NCBI RefSeq assembly: GCF_002007485.1
Contig: NZ_CP015820.1
Coordinates: 1,364,001-1,428,000 of the forward strand
From: Ditibartonella apihabitans
Lineage (GTDB): Bacteria > Pseudomonadota > Alphaproteobacteria > Rhizobiales > Rhizobiaceae
Direction of reading: 5' to 3'
DNA length: 64,000 bases
Positions within the stretch are counted from its first letter, which is position 1, and each line of letters opens with the position of its first letter. A program made the position numbers and the translations under genes. Below, in pieces: positions 1 to 8,602 of the stretch. The notes below the pieces were generated by a model that did not search any database, was not told where the DNA came from, and was given only the letters and a program-made list of their open reading frames with translations.

Positions 1-2
1 TC

Positions 3-1166
3 GAACCGGTACCAGGTGTTGCACCTGATCATAATTTGAAATTCCCGTTCAATATGCGTCGCGGCATTGGTGTGTGGCGTTTGGCGTTTCTTGACGGTAA
101 AGCACTGTCACCCATGGCCGTCACACCGACGACAGACACAAAAGACACCAAAGATGAAGAAGCACTCCTCGAACGCGGACGTTACCTCGTTGAAGGAGCC
201 GGTCACTGTGCCGAATGTCACTCCACACGAAATTTTATAGGCGTGATAAAAAGCAATCTGCGTTATGGCGGTGGTGCTACTCCGGATGGCAAGGGTCATT
301 TCCCGAATATCAGTCAGGACGATACCGGCATCAAATTCTGGGCTGAAAATTCTATCTTCAATTATTTGAAGACCGGCAAAAGCCCGATTAACAAGGTCGC
401 TGGCGGCGATATGGCGGAAGTCATCAAAAATACGAAGCAACTTCCCGATGAGGATCTTCGTGCGATGGCCGCCTATATCAAAACCTTGCCAGGCGTTGAT
501 CTGCCCGCTCCCGGACAGCCGAAGTCAAACCATACTTCGAAGCTTGTAATGTTGCCCACAACAAACAAACTCGACGTTACTTTGCCAACGTCATCGGATA
601 ATGCGGTTAAAGGTGCAGACACAGTTTATGCTGTCTATACAAAACCGTTTTATGTCGAAGAAAAGGGTTCAGGTGACGAGGATGGTAAGTTATTGGCAGC
701 AGCCAAGCTCGCGGTTCTTGACCACAAAGGCGATAAGTTGAAAGTTCGTCTCGACGGTTGGCAAATGGACGGTGCTCCCTCGGTAGTCTATGCGCTGAAA
801 GGCCAACGCATTATGTATGCCGTGTTGGGCGACAAGGCCATGGCCTCCTATAAACTTGGCAAAGCAGTTGTTGATGAGGAAACCAAACAAACCTGGTATC
901 CTGTAAGTCTCGAATTGTGGACAAGCGATAAGGATGTCAATGTTTCAATCGGCGACATGTGGTCGTACACATCCGATCTCTTCAGTGCAACCTGTAGCGT
1001 TTGCCATTCACTCCCTGAATCCGGCCATTTGCTGGCCAATCAGTGGATCGGTAACCTGAATGCAATGAAACGTTATACGTCTTTGACACCTGACCAATAT
1101 CGTTTGCTCTTGAGCTATCTCCAGAACCATTCGAAAGATGTCAATGACGGTCAAGAGGTACACTGA
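3..1166 (+). CDS. Multiheme cytochrome c, alcohol-dehydrogenase type fused to a TorC C-terminal domain (5' end outside window)
   Basis: This is the probable electron donor to the S/N-oxide reductase encoded two genes downstream. The frame is open from the window edge, so the start lies upstream; the TTG at 36 and the ATG at 54 are internal. Two heme-binding CxxCH motifs are visible: CAECH at 207-221, in a context (RGRYLVEGAGHCAECHSTRN) typical of the diheme/triheme cytochrome subunits of membrane alcohol and gluconate dehydrogenases, and CSVCH at 993-1007. The C-terminal half, roughly from 600 on, ends with ANQWIGNLNAMKRYTSL and a YLQNHSKDV tail, which I recognise from the C-terminal monoheme domain of TorC/DorC. 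The usual NapC-type tetraheme N-terminus of TorC is absent from the visible part. The stop overlaps the torD start (TGATG). The family assignment of each half is from memory; the combination is unusual. Confidence 0.8.
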   Translation, partial: EPVPGVAPDHNLKFPFNMRRGIGVWRLAFLDGKALSPMAVTPTTDTKDTKDEEALLERGRYLVEGAGHCAECHSTRNFIGVIKSNLRYGGGATPDGKGHFPNISQDDTGIKFWAENSIFNYLKTGKSPINKVAGGDMAEVIKNTKQLPDEDLRAMAAYIKTLPGVDLPAPGQPKSNHTSKLVMLPTTNKLDVTLPTSSDNAVKGADTVYAVYTKPFYVEEKGSGDEDGKLLAAAKLAVLDHKGDKLKVRLDGWQMDGAPSVVYALKGQRIMYAVLGDKAMASYKLGKAVVDEETKQTWYPVSLELWTSDKDVNVSIGDMWSYTSDLFSATCSVCHSLPESGHLLANQWIGNLNAMKRYTSLTPDQYRLLLSYLQNHSKDVNDGQEVH

Positions 1167-1831
1167 TGGCTGTTGTTCAATCAGAAACGTCATATAGCGG
1201 AAACAAGCAACCGAATTCTCGGGAAGATCAGGCTCAAGCGACAATAACCGATTGGTTCGCCCGTTTATTCATCGCCCCGCCGAAGATCGAATTGCTTGAG
1301 GAATGTCGTTCGCTTCCCGTTATGACTTTTCTGGAAGAATTCGGTGAAGAGCTCAAAGCTACGGAGTTAACCACAATGATTGCGGATTATTTCCGCAATC
1401 ATTCTCCGGAAGAGCTCAATCATTTGATTTCGCAGCAATATATAAGTTTGTTTGACGGAGCTCTTGGACCGCTCTCTGTTCCTCCCTATGAAAGTTACTA
1501 TCGGGATGAAAACGGAAGATTATTCCAGGCCCCATATGTCGAAATGCTGGATGTATTGACGAGACTTGATGTTTCGGTTGCTGCATCTTGCAAAGAACCG
1601 GCCGATCATATTGCTTTGGAATTGGCCGCTTTGGCTGAAGCTTTCCGTCAACATGATCAAGACGCCATTCGCAACATGACATCTCGTCTGGCTTCATGGC
1701 TTCCCGAAATGCATGCTGCATTGGGTAAAGTGGCTAGTCATAGCCTCTATACCCATTTGGTCGAGTTGCTTATTATTTATCTTTCGTCTTTCGGTCGCCT
1801 CTTTGGCAACCAAGACAACATTAAACACTAG
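1166..1831 (+). CDS. torD: TorD-family chaperone for the molybdoenzyme
   Basis: A cytoplasmic chaperone that binds the twin-arginine signal and apo-form of TorA/DorA-type reductases until the molybdenum cofactor is inserted. The 221-residue product is all-helical in character and shows the family hallmarks YESYYR (residues 108-113, followed by a DENGRLF stretch) and EPADHIALEL (144-153). Length fits TorD (about 200 residues). It starts one base inside the stop of the cytochrome gene, implying translational coupling, and ends 9 bases before torA. The order cytochrome-chaperone-reductase matches the Rhodobacter dor operons rather than the E. coli torCAD order. Confidence 0.88.
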   Translation: MAVVQSETSYSGNKQPNSREDQAQATITDWFARLFIAPPKIELLEECRSLPVMTFLEEFGEELKATELTTMIADYFRNHSPEELNHLISQQYISLFDGALGPLSVPPYESYYRDENGRLFQAPYVEMLDVLTRLDVSVAASCKEPADHIALELAALAEAFRQHDQDAIRNMTSRLASWLPEMHAALGKVASHSLYTHLVELLIIYLSSFGRLFGNQDNIKH

Positions 1832-1840
1832 GAGAATGCT

Positions 1841-4345
1841 ATGTCATTCGACAAAACAAAAATTACCCTACCGGACATGAACCGCCGTTCATTCCTCAAA
1901 AGTAGTGCTATGTTGACCATGGTCGGTGCCGCGAGCGGTTCGCTTCTCAGCCGCGGTGCACAGGCTCAATCAGCCTCCAAATTGACTATGTCCGGCAGTC
2001 ACTGGGGCGTTTTCCGGGGACGTGTTGACCACGGCCGCCTGGTTGAAGTGACACCTTGGGAACATGACCCTCATCCGACGCCGATGTTGGAAGGTATGAT
2101 GGATTCTATCTATTCACCTTCGCGCATTAAATATCCGATGGTCCGTCGTGCCTGGTTGGAAAAAGGTCCCGGCGCCGACCCTGAAGGGCGTGGAACCGGT
2201 GACTTTGTCCGTGTAAGCTGGGATAAGGCCATTGATCTTGTTGCCGGCGAATTAACCCGCGTTCGTAAGAAATACGGCTCTAACGGAATTTTCGGCGGTT
2301 CATACGGCTGGAAAAGCGTTGGTAAATTCCACAATTGCCGAACATTGTTGCGCAGAATGTTGAAGACAACCGGTGGCTTTGTAAACTCACTGGGTGATTA
2401 TTCAACCGGTGCTGCTCAGGTTATTTTGCCCCATGTTGTCGGATCTTTGGAAGTCTATGAACAATGTACATCATGGGACGTTGTACGTGACAACACAAAG
2501 ACGCTTGTGTTCTGGGGATGTAATCCTGTGAATACAGACCAGATTGGTTGGTTGATTGCTGACCATGGTGCATTTGTTGGTCTCGAAGAGGTCAAGAAAG
2601 CCGGCATCCGCGTTATCTGTATTGATCCGATCAAAACGGAAACCTGTCAATATCTTGACGGCGAGTGGCTAGCTCCCCGCCCGCAAACCGATGTTGCCAT
2701 GATGCTCGGTATTGCCCACACACTTTATGCGGAAAAACTTCACGATGAAGAAGTTCTGAAAAAGTATACCGTCGGTTTTGACAAGTTCCTCGCCTATCTC
2801 ATTGGAAAGGAAGATGGAACTCCGAAAACGGCCGAATGGGCTTCGAAAATTTGCGGCATTGATGCCGACATAATCAAACAGCTTGCTCGGGATTTTGCTA
2901 AGAACCGCACAATGATTGCTGCCGGTTGGTCTATCCAGCGTCAGCACCATGGTGAACAATCCCACTGGATGTTGGTCACCCTCTGCTCGATGCTTGGACA
3001 AATTGGTTTACCCGGAGGCGGATTCGGCTTTTCCTACCACTACTGCAGTGGTGGTTCACCAACGGCTACGAGTCCAATTCTCGGTGGTATTACCGATGGA
3101 CCTGCAGCTCCCGCAACAGATTTGCCTGCCGGTTGTCACCCCGGCTCTACCGAATCTGCTTGCCAACCTAAATCCAATTCCATTCCGGTTTGTCGCCTTG
3201 TGGAAGCGCTGCTTCACCCTGGCAGAACCATAAAGTATAACGGGTCGGACATTGTTCTGCCTGAAATTCATATGGTCTATTGGGCTGGTGGCAATCCGTT
3301 CTCGCACCAGCAGGACCGCAATGAAATGGTCGAGGCTTGGAAAAAACTGGATACATTTGTTGTTCATGATTTCCAATGGACTGCCTCGGCACGTCACGCC
3401 GACATCGTTTTGCCGGTAACAACTTCCTATGAACGCAACGACATCGAACAATTGGGTGACTATGCGTTAAGCCATATTGTTCCGATGAAGAAACTTGTCG
3501 AACCAATGTATGAAGCACGTTCCGACTTCGATATTTTTAGCGATATCTGTGAACGTCTTGGTAAACGTGAAGAATACACTGAAGGCATGAACGAAATGGA
3601 CTGGATCAAGAGCTTCTATGAATCAGCCCGTCTGGAATCTCGTGCCAAGGGAATGGAAATGCCCGTATTCGACACTTTCTGGCAAAGTGAAGAAGCACTC
3701 GGTTTTCCTGTAAAGGAAGCGCAAAAACAGTTTGTCCGTTATGCCGATTTCCGTGAAGATCCGCTGCTCAATGCTTTGGGCACACCTTCCGGAAAAATCG
3801 AAATCTACTCGCTCAACATTGAGAAGATGCATTATGACGATTGCCCGCCCCACCCCACCTGGATGGAGCCGATTGAACGTCTTGACGGACCGACAACCAA
3901 ATATCCGCTGCACATTGCATCCAATCACCCGATTTATCGCTTGCACTCACAATTGTGCGGCACCAAATTGAGAGAGAAATATGCAATCGGTGGACGCGAA
4001 CCATGCTGGATCAACCCGAAAGATGCAGAAGCACGTGGTTTGAAAGATGGTGACATTGCTCGTGCCTATAATGATCGCGGACAGATTTTGGTCGGCATCA
4101 AAGTAACCGATGTTATCCGCCCCGGTGTTATCCGTATCAATGAAGGCGGCTGGTATGATCCGGTAAATCCGAGAGAGCCTCATTCGCTCTGTCGATATGG
4201 CGACGTTAATAACTTGACAACCAGTGTATCGACTTCAAAATTGGCTCAGGCGAACTGCGGTCAAACTGCCGTGGTAGAAATCGAAAAATTCACCAGTACA
4301 CTTCCCCCGGTTGAAGTCTTCGTTGAGCCACGTAAAGCAGGCTGA
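1841..4345 (+). CDS. torA: Molybdopterin guanine dinucleotide S/N-oxide reductase (TorA/DorA family), periplasmic
   Basis: Terminal reductase for trimethylamine N-oxide and/or dimethyl sulfoxide type substrates in anaerobic or microaerobic respiration. The 834-residue length is normal. A Tat signal is present (NRRSFLKSS, residues 14-22, then a hydrophobic stretch and AQA at about 40-42), so export is folded with cofactor bound. SYGW (154-157) and GDYSTGA (186-192) align with the active site of Rhodobacter DMSO reductase: Tyr155, Trp157 and Ser188 keep the spacing of its Tyr114, Trp116 and molybdenum-ligand Ser147. The tyrosine is reported absent from E. coli TorA and present in enzymes that use S-oxides, so this enzyme may be DorA-like in specificity. 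The ribosome site AGGAG sits at 1831-1835, and the gene is followed by a strong terminator. Confidence 0.9.
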   Translation: MSFDKTKITLPDMNRRSFLKSSAMLTMVGAASGSLLSRGAQAQSASKLTMSGSHWGVFRGRVDHGRLVEVTPWEHDPHPTPMLEGMMDSIYSPSRIKYPMVRRAWLEKGPGADPEGRGTGDFVRVSWDKAIDLVAGELTRVRKKYGSNGIFGGSYGWKSVGKFHNCRTLLRRMLKTTGGFVNSLGDYSTGAAQVILPHVVGSLEVYEQCTSWDVVRDNTKTLVFWGCNPVNTDQIGWLIADHGAFVGLEEVKKAGIRVICIDPIKTETCQYLDGEWLAPRPQTDVAMMLGIAHTLYAEKLHDEEVLKKYTVGFDKFLAYLIGKEDGTPKTAEWASKICGIDADIIKQLARDFAKNRTMIAAGWSIQRQHHGEQSHWMLVTLCSMLGQIGLPGGGFGFSYHYCSGGSPTATSPILGGITDGPAAPATDLPAGCHPGSTESACQPKSNSIPVCRLVEALLHPGRTIKYNGSDIVLPEIHMVYWAGGNPFSHQQDRNEMVEAWKKLDTFVVHDFQWTASARHADIVLPVTTSYERNDIEQLGDYALSHIVPMKKLVEPMYEARSDFDIFSDICERLGKREEYTEGMNEMDWIKSFYESARLESRAKGMEMPVFDTFWQSEEALGFPVKEAQKQFVRYADFREDPLLNALGTPSGKIEIYSLNIEKMHYDDCPPHPTWMEPIERLDGPTTKYPLHIASNHPIYRLHSQLCGTKLREKYAIGGREPCWINPKDAEARGLKDGDIARAYNDRGQILVGIKVTDVIRPGVIRINEGGWYDPVNPREPHSLCRYGDVNNLTTSVSTSKLAQANCGQTAVVEIEKFTSTLPPVEVFVEPRKAG

Positions 4346-4360
4346 ATGCGATAAAAGTAA

Positions 4361-4387
4361 AAGGAGGCGAATTTCGCCTCCTTTTTT
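4361..4387 (+). terminator. Rho-independent terminator of the torD-torA operon
   Basis: A nine-base-pair GC-rich stem (AAGGAGGCG / CGCCTCCTT, 4361-4369 with 4375-4383) with loop AATTT runs into six T residues. It lies 15 bases after the torA stop, so the operon ends here. Confidence 0.93.
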
Positions 4388-4500
4388 GTTTGTTTTTAAA
4401 GAATTAAGGCGATAATTTAACTGAATTGAAAAACGCTCTTGATCTTCTAGGCGTTGCACTTTAATACCGCCTACAATGTAATGGACGTTCCATTCGCCAA

Positions 4501-4576
4501 GGGGCTATAGCTCAGCTGGGAGAGCGCTTGCATCGCACGCAAGAGGCCAGCGGTTCGATTCCGCTTAGCTCCACCA
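4501..4576 (+). tRNA. tRNA-Ala (anticodon CGC)
   Basis: A complete cloverleaf of 76 nt with encoded CCA (4574-4576). The acceptor stem GGGGCTA / TAGCTCC contains one G-T pair. The anticodon arm is CTTGC-ATCGCAC-GCAAG, giving anticodon CGC for GCG codons, and the T arm carries GGTTCGATTCC. Confidence 0.96.
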
Positions 4577-5028
4577 ATTTTCCTCTTACAACTATATTGA
4601 TCAGATAGGATTGAGCGTTTCTGCCGGAATCTAAATCATTAAAGGTTTCCGGTTTAAGAATAACTCTGCAAATGCATTGTTAGCGAAAAACATAAGTTGA
4701 GCACGTAATCAATAAAATCCATTTTCTGCAAAGGTTTTGAAATTTCATTGTTCAAAAAATTTGCATGCTTGAATTGCTCGCTCACTGTTCAATTATCGCG
4801 CTATTTATTTTCAAAAATATTCGTGATCAAAAACAGCCGACGTTCAATAACGATAGAAATTTTCTCGGATTCATTGACGTCTTCAGTCAACAACCGTCTA
4901 TTTCAATGAAGAAAGCTGACACACTTTGTGATATAAAATTGGCTCCGGCTTGGTGTCGAAAGAGAAAAACACGAATTACCTAAGCCTTAAACCATCAATA
5001 GTATGATGGTCTATGTGCCAATTTCGGG
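4577..5028. other. Gene-free AT-rich spacer
   Basis: About 450 bases between tRNA-Ala and the next gene. A 72-codon open frame at 4765-4983 lacks a ribosome site and resembles nothing I know. The only structure seen is the small hairpin at 4991-5010. Confidence 0.6.
4991..5010 (-). terminator. Possible weak terminator hairpin
   Basis: ACCATC and GATGGT form a 6-bp stem with an 8-base loop. On the minus strand it is followed by TTTAAGG. It is placed about 20 bases after the end of the leftward gene at 5029-6243. The stem is short, so this is only suggestive. Confidence 0.4.
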
Positions 5029-6243
5029 CTATTTATTTGCCGAAATTGCAAGGTTAAGCTCGCGCACGAATTCTTTCGGACTAAGCTTTCCTGATATGGC
5101 AAGCATAATGACAGGTAATTTATCCATCGGAGTGGATGAAATTTCCAATGAACGAGGCATGTCCAGATAAGCTGTTACGGCTTTTTGGGCTTCATTTTCA
5201 AAATTCGTATCCTTTGCAAATGAAAGCCAGCCAGGAAGACCCGTTTTCCATTTTGCTTTAAGCGCATCAGCACTTATTCCCATTCTCTTTGCTTCGGTAT
5301 TAACAAGCTTTTGGGTAATGGAGCGGTCTTCAAACTTTAATTTACCACCATAAAAATTATAACGCTGAACCTGAGCAAGCATACCAAGCCACATTTGGCT
5401 AGACTTGATATGGCCGCGTTCATTCTCGCGCTGAAGTGTTACCACGGTTAACAGTGAGTCAAGTGTCATTCCATCCATTTTCAGGCTGACATCGAGCACC
5501 CCACCTTTATCAAGCACAAGATGGAAATGTTTCAAATCCATCATAGCAAGATAACCGCCATATGCTCCCGAAATATCCAATCGTCCGGTCGCATTTTTAT
5601 AGCCCATCGCAATAAAGTCTTTTCTGGTCGAGCCATCCGCAAAATTATCAACAAAAACAGTTATTTTCTGAATATTGATCGTAAAATCAACCGGATTTTC
5701 ACGAATAGAGGGGCGAAGAGAAACAGAGCCTTTTTCGAGCAACGCCAAACGTTTTTTGGAATTGTCTTGCAACTCCAACTTGCTAAATCGCCCATTCCGG
5801 TAACGGAAACCGATGTTCTGGTTATAAATGCCCTTGTTCGGAGGCAGTATTACATTGTTAAAGCTTACATCGGCAACTTTGATTGTGTTACCCTCGTAAA
5901 CGTATGAAATTTGCGGTATCGCCACTTTTTCGACGGAAAAACCGCCATGGTCTTCTTGCTTGATACCTGAAAATTCGACTTTACCCAGTGATGAATCCGG
6001 TGAAATCGGCGTACCCGTTACCCGCACATTATCAAGTATAACATGATCGCCATCACCAAGGACTGCGCCATAGGAAACCGTCACAGATTTTCCGAAAGCT
6101 TCCGAAAAACGTTTAACGAAAGCATCTCTATCAATCGCATAAGCTGAATGCGCTACAAGAGAGGTGGCGATTGTTAGAACGAAAGCAAGTGAAAACAACC
6201 GGTATATTTTTAAAAACACCTTAATCAACCTGCAAGATTGCAC
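5029..6243 (-). CDS. Conserved secreted protein of unknown function
   Basis: I do not recognise a functional family beyond a conserved exported protein of Brucella/Bartonella type. The 404-residue product starts with a charged region and a hydrophobic signal peptide ending AHSAYA, with likely cleavage before IDRDAF at about residue 37. The remainder is beta-rich with alternating hydrophobic residues (for example SFNNVILPPNKGIYNQN) and no cysteines in the mature part, compatible with a soluble periplasmic protein or one that binds lipid or membrane. It follows the hydrolase gene with a 62-base gap on the same strand and may be the last gene of the exporter operon. No paralogue is seen in the window. 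Confidence 0.6.
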   Translation of the reverse strand: MQSCRLIKVFLKIYRLFSLAFVLTIATSLVAHSAYAIDRDAFVKRFSEAFGKSVTVSYGAVLGDGDHVILDNVRVTGTPISPDSSLGKVEFSGIKQEDHGGFSVEKVAIPQISYVYEGNTIKVADVSFNNVILPPNKGIYNQNIGFRYRNGRFSKLELQDNSKKRLALLEKGSVSLRPSIRENPVDFTINIQKITVFVDNFADGSTRKDFIAMGYKNATGRLDISGAYGGYLAMMDLKHFHLVLDKGGVLDVSLKMDGMTLDSLLTVVTLQRENERGHIKSSQMWLGMLAQVQRYNFYGGKLKFEDRSITQKLVNTEAKRMGISADALKAKWKTGLPGWLSFAKDTNFENEAQKAVTAYLDMPRSLEISSTPMDKLPVIMLAISGKLSPKEFVRELNLAISANK

Positions 6244-6305
6244 TCCAACAAAACCTCTAGCATCTATTTTTGATCATTGTTCCGGGTTTTCAACCCTGCA
6301 CGACC

Positions 6306-7489
6306 TTAATCCTGACTTACAGCCGAAATTATTCTCGCCGGAGTGTAGAAAATAAGATTGGTTGTGCCGCGCAAGATGTTTCCACTATCGTCCATCATCC
6401 GCTGCCCGTTTGTCTCGCTCGTTTCTTTCATCATGGAAGTTGAAAGCGAACCATCATGGGCAAGAGCCATGAGCGTTGGAGAAGAAGCAAACACATTATG
6501 GGCACCACCGTCAACATCGGACAAATCCAGAACCGCAATACCGTTTTTTTGCAATAACGGTATACTTGAACCATCTCCGACACGAGCGTGCCCACCAACC
6601 AGACGACCGGACACTGCTAACGCCTTGTCTTTCCGTGATACCAGAACCGCAGTCGGTTGCGGCATTTTTTTAACATCCTTGAGCTGACGCTCGAAAACGT
6701 CGACATCAATGTCCGGCGCGGCCATAAGGAAACTTGATATTCTGTCGATCGGATAACGTTTACCCTGAAGCGAAAGGCTACGTAACGCTTCCATTGTTAC
6801 GTAATTTCCCATGGAATGAGCGACAACAGTAATCTCGTTGGCATCCGTTTCACTGAGCAATGTCAGAAGATCGGCAAGCCCGTCACGTGCAAAATCCGCA
6901 CTGTCACGGTCATAGACATAAAGCGGGATAGAGCCGCCTGATGGCCATGAATAATGCACGGTAACCGCTTTTAAAGAATAGTCGTAAGAAAATTGCGCTG
7001 CTCTAAAGGTACTATCGGCAAAATTGTTGTTGTAGCCATGGATAAAAAGAAATATCTCGCGCTTTCCTTTAGGTTTCTGATCAAGCGCTTTATTGAGCTG
7101 TTTCTTGAATTCCTCGCGGCCATTATATTTAACCATATTAACCGCAGAAAAATACTTTTTCAAATCGGGCTTATAACCGTTTGTTTCAACCAATCCTTTT
7201 TTGTGTTCTTGTGGTATACCCACATCAACACGTGCGTAATTCAGGTTTTTCGACCTCTTTGTGCCAAAAGGTTCGGAATAATCATCTTGTGCTTGTCTGC
7301 TCGTTGCAACATAGACAGGAACCACTGCCTTGGGTTGGCCAGGTTTGTGAATAGCGGCATTTTGAGCTGCAACAGTTGCCGGTGTAGCATTTTTTCCGTG
7401 CCATAAAACAGCACGGGGGCCACCACAATTGTAAGGGCGATCAGACAAACGCAAAACGCTATATATCGACCCAGTAGTTTTATTCTCAT
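6306..7489 (-). CDS. Alpha/beta hydrolase of the DUF900 family, frame interrupted near 7390-7395
   Basis: A probable membrane-anchored esterase/lipase-like hydrolase. Seen in the long frame: VPVYVATSR near the start of the domain, the oxyanion-side motif FLFIHGYNNN, the nucleophile elbow VVAHSMGN (Ser nucleophile) and a late GGAHNVF that could supply His, all as in DUF900 proteins. The true start is the ATG at 7487-7489, which overlaps the yhhJ stop (ATGA) and begins a hydrophobic N-terminal anchor (MRIKLLGRYIAFCVCLIAL). That frame joins the hydrolase frame if one base is added to the six-T run at 7390-7395 (A run on the coding strand). As written, the hydrolase frame alone is open from 7526. 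The overlap ties it to the exporter operon. Confidence 0.8.
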
Positions 7490-8598
7490 TTAAGTGTAGC
7501 CCTGAAACGATTGAGCGAGAAGACAAATAGTACAGAACCTATCACTGCCAAAGCAGCAAAATTTACCCAAACAACCGAAAAACCGGCTCCACGATAAAGA
7601 ATTGATTGAGCCATCATAATGAAATGCGTATTCGGCGCTGCAAGCATGATATTCTGTATAAATTCCGGCATACTTTCACGCGGTGTAACGCCGCCTGACA
7701 GGATTTGTAATGGCATCAGAACAAGCATAAGCAAAAGGCCGAATTGTGGCATGGATCCAGCAACCGTTGCCAGTGCAATGCCCATTGACGTGGTGGCGAA
7801 CAGATGTAGGCAGGTTCCCGCAAGGAATAACGCAACCGACCCTTCGATCGGTACTTTTAGCAGGCCTTGCACAATAACGACCAACGAAAACGTTGCCGCA
7901 ACGAGAACGATTGCTCCCATAGACCACACCTTCGAAATCATAATTTCGGTCGGTGTGACCGGCATAACAAGAAGATGCTCGACAGTTCCATGTTCGCGTT
8001 CACGGATAAGCGCAGTCCCCGTCAAAATGATGGAGAGCATTGTCACATTATCAATCACATTGATAATCGAACCGAACCATGATTTTTCCAATTCGGGATT
8101 GAAACGTGCGCGTAGGGTAAGCGAAACCTGTTGTGGTTCTTTCGTGCGGTAATGCGAAACGAACTCTTTCACTTCGGCGTCGACAATCTGCTGAATGTAT
8201 TGTGAGCCGGTGAGAGCCTGCGTTGTACGTGTCGCATCAACATCAAGCTGTATTGCGGGAGACCGGCCGGCAAGAACATCACGCTGAAAGTTTGGTGGAA
8301 TATCAACAGCGAATGTATCAATCCCCTGATCCATGCGGGAATCAAGTTCGGATTGGTTTATATCTTCGGGAGTAATGAAATAAGGCGGAAGAAATGCCGT
8401 GGCAATACGTGTCGACAAAGGTGAGCTATCTTCATCAACAATTGCTATAGGCGTCTTGTTCAAAGTTTCAGGCGTCGCATTAGCCGATATATAAATGGAT
8501 ATTGTGAATGCGTAGACAATCAGGATCAATAGCATCGGGTCACGGAAAACGCCGAGCAATTCTTTAATTCCCAAATCCAGAATATGATTTAACTTCAT
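7486..8598 (-). CDS. yhhJ: ABC-2 type permease, YhhJ-like, written as fused to the end of rbbA
   Basis: Membrane subunit of the RbbA/YhhJ/YhiI-type exporter. As sequenced the frame is continuous from 9717 to 7486 (743 residues, two permease domains in a row). The second domain starts at MKLNHILDLGIKELLG (ATG at 8596-8598) and has the YhhJ layout: an N-terminal membrane segment, a large extracytoplasmic domain beginning ATPETLNKTPIAIVDEDSS, then five or six C-terminal membrane segments. Length 370 residues is close to E. coli YhhJ (about 374). Adding one base to the T run at 8615-8619 gives the upstream protein its own stop (TAA, complement of 8603-8605) ending TKKQAK, four bases before this ATG. 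I therefore annotate two genes rather than one fusion. Confidence 0.78.
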   Translation of the reverse strand: MKLNHILDLGIKELLGVFRDPMLLILIVYAFTISIYISANATPETLNKTPIAIVDEDSSPLSTRIATAFLPPYFITPEDINQSELDSRMDQGIDTFAVDIPPNFQRDVLAGRSPAIQLDVDATRTTQALTGSQYIQQIVDAEVKEFVSHYRTKEPQQVSLTLRARFNPELEKSWFGSIINVIDNVTMLSIILTGTALIREREHGTVEHLLVMPVTPTEIMISKVWSMGAIVLVAATFSLVVIVQGLLKVPIEGSVALFLAGTCLHLFATTSMGIALATVAGSMPQFGLLLMLVLMPLQILSGGVTPRESMPEFIQNIMLAAPNTHFIMMAQSILYRGAGFSVVWVNFAALAVIGSVLFVFSLNRFRATLK

Positions 8599-8602
8599 GA
8601 CT

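Noticed and set aside
4765-4983. A 72-codon frame after tRNA-Ala
   Set aside because: No ribosome site, no recognisable product and low-complexity AT-rich composition.
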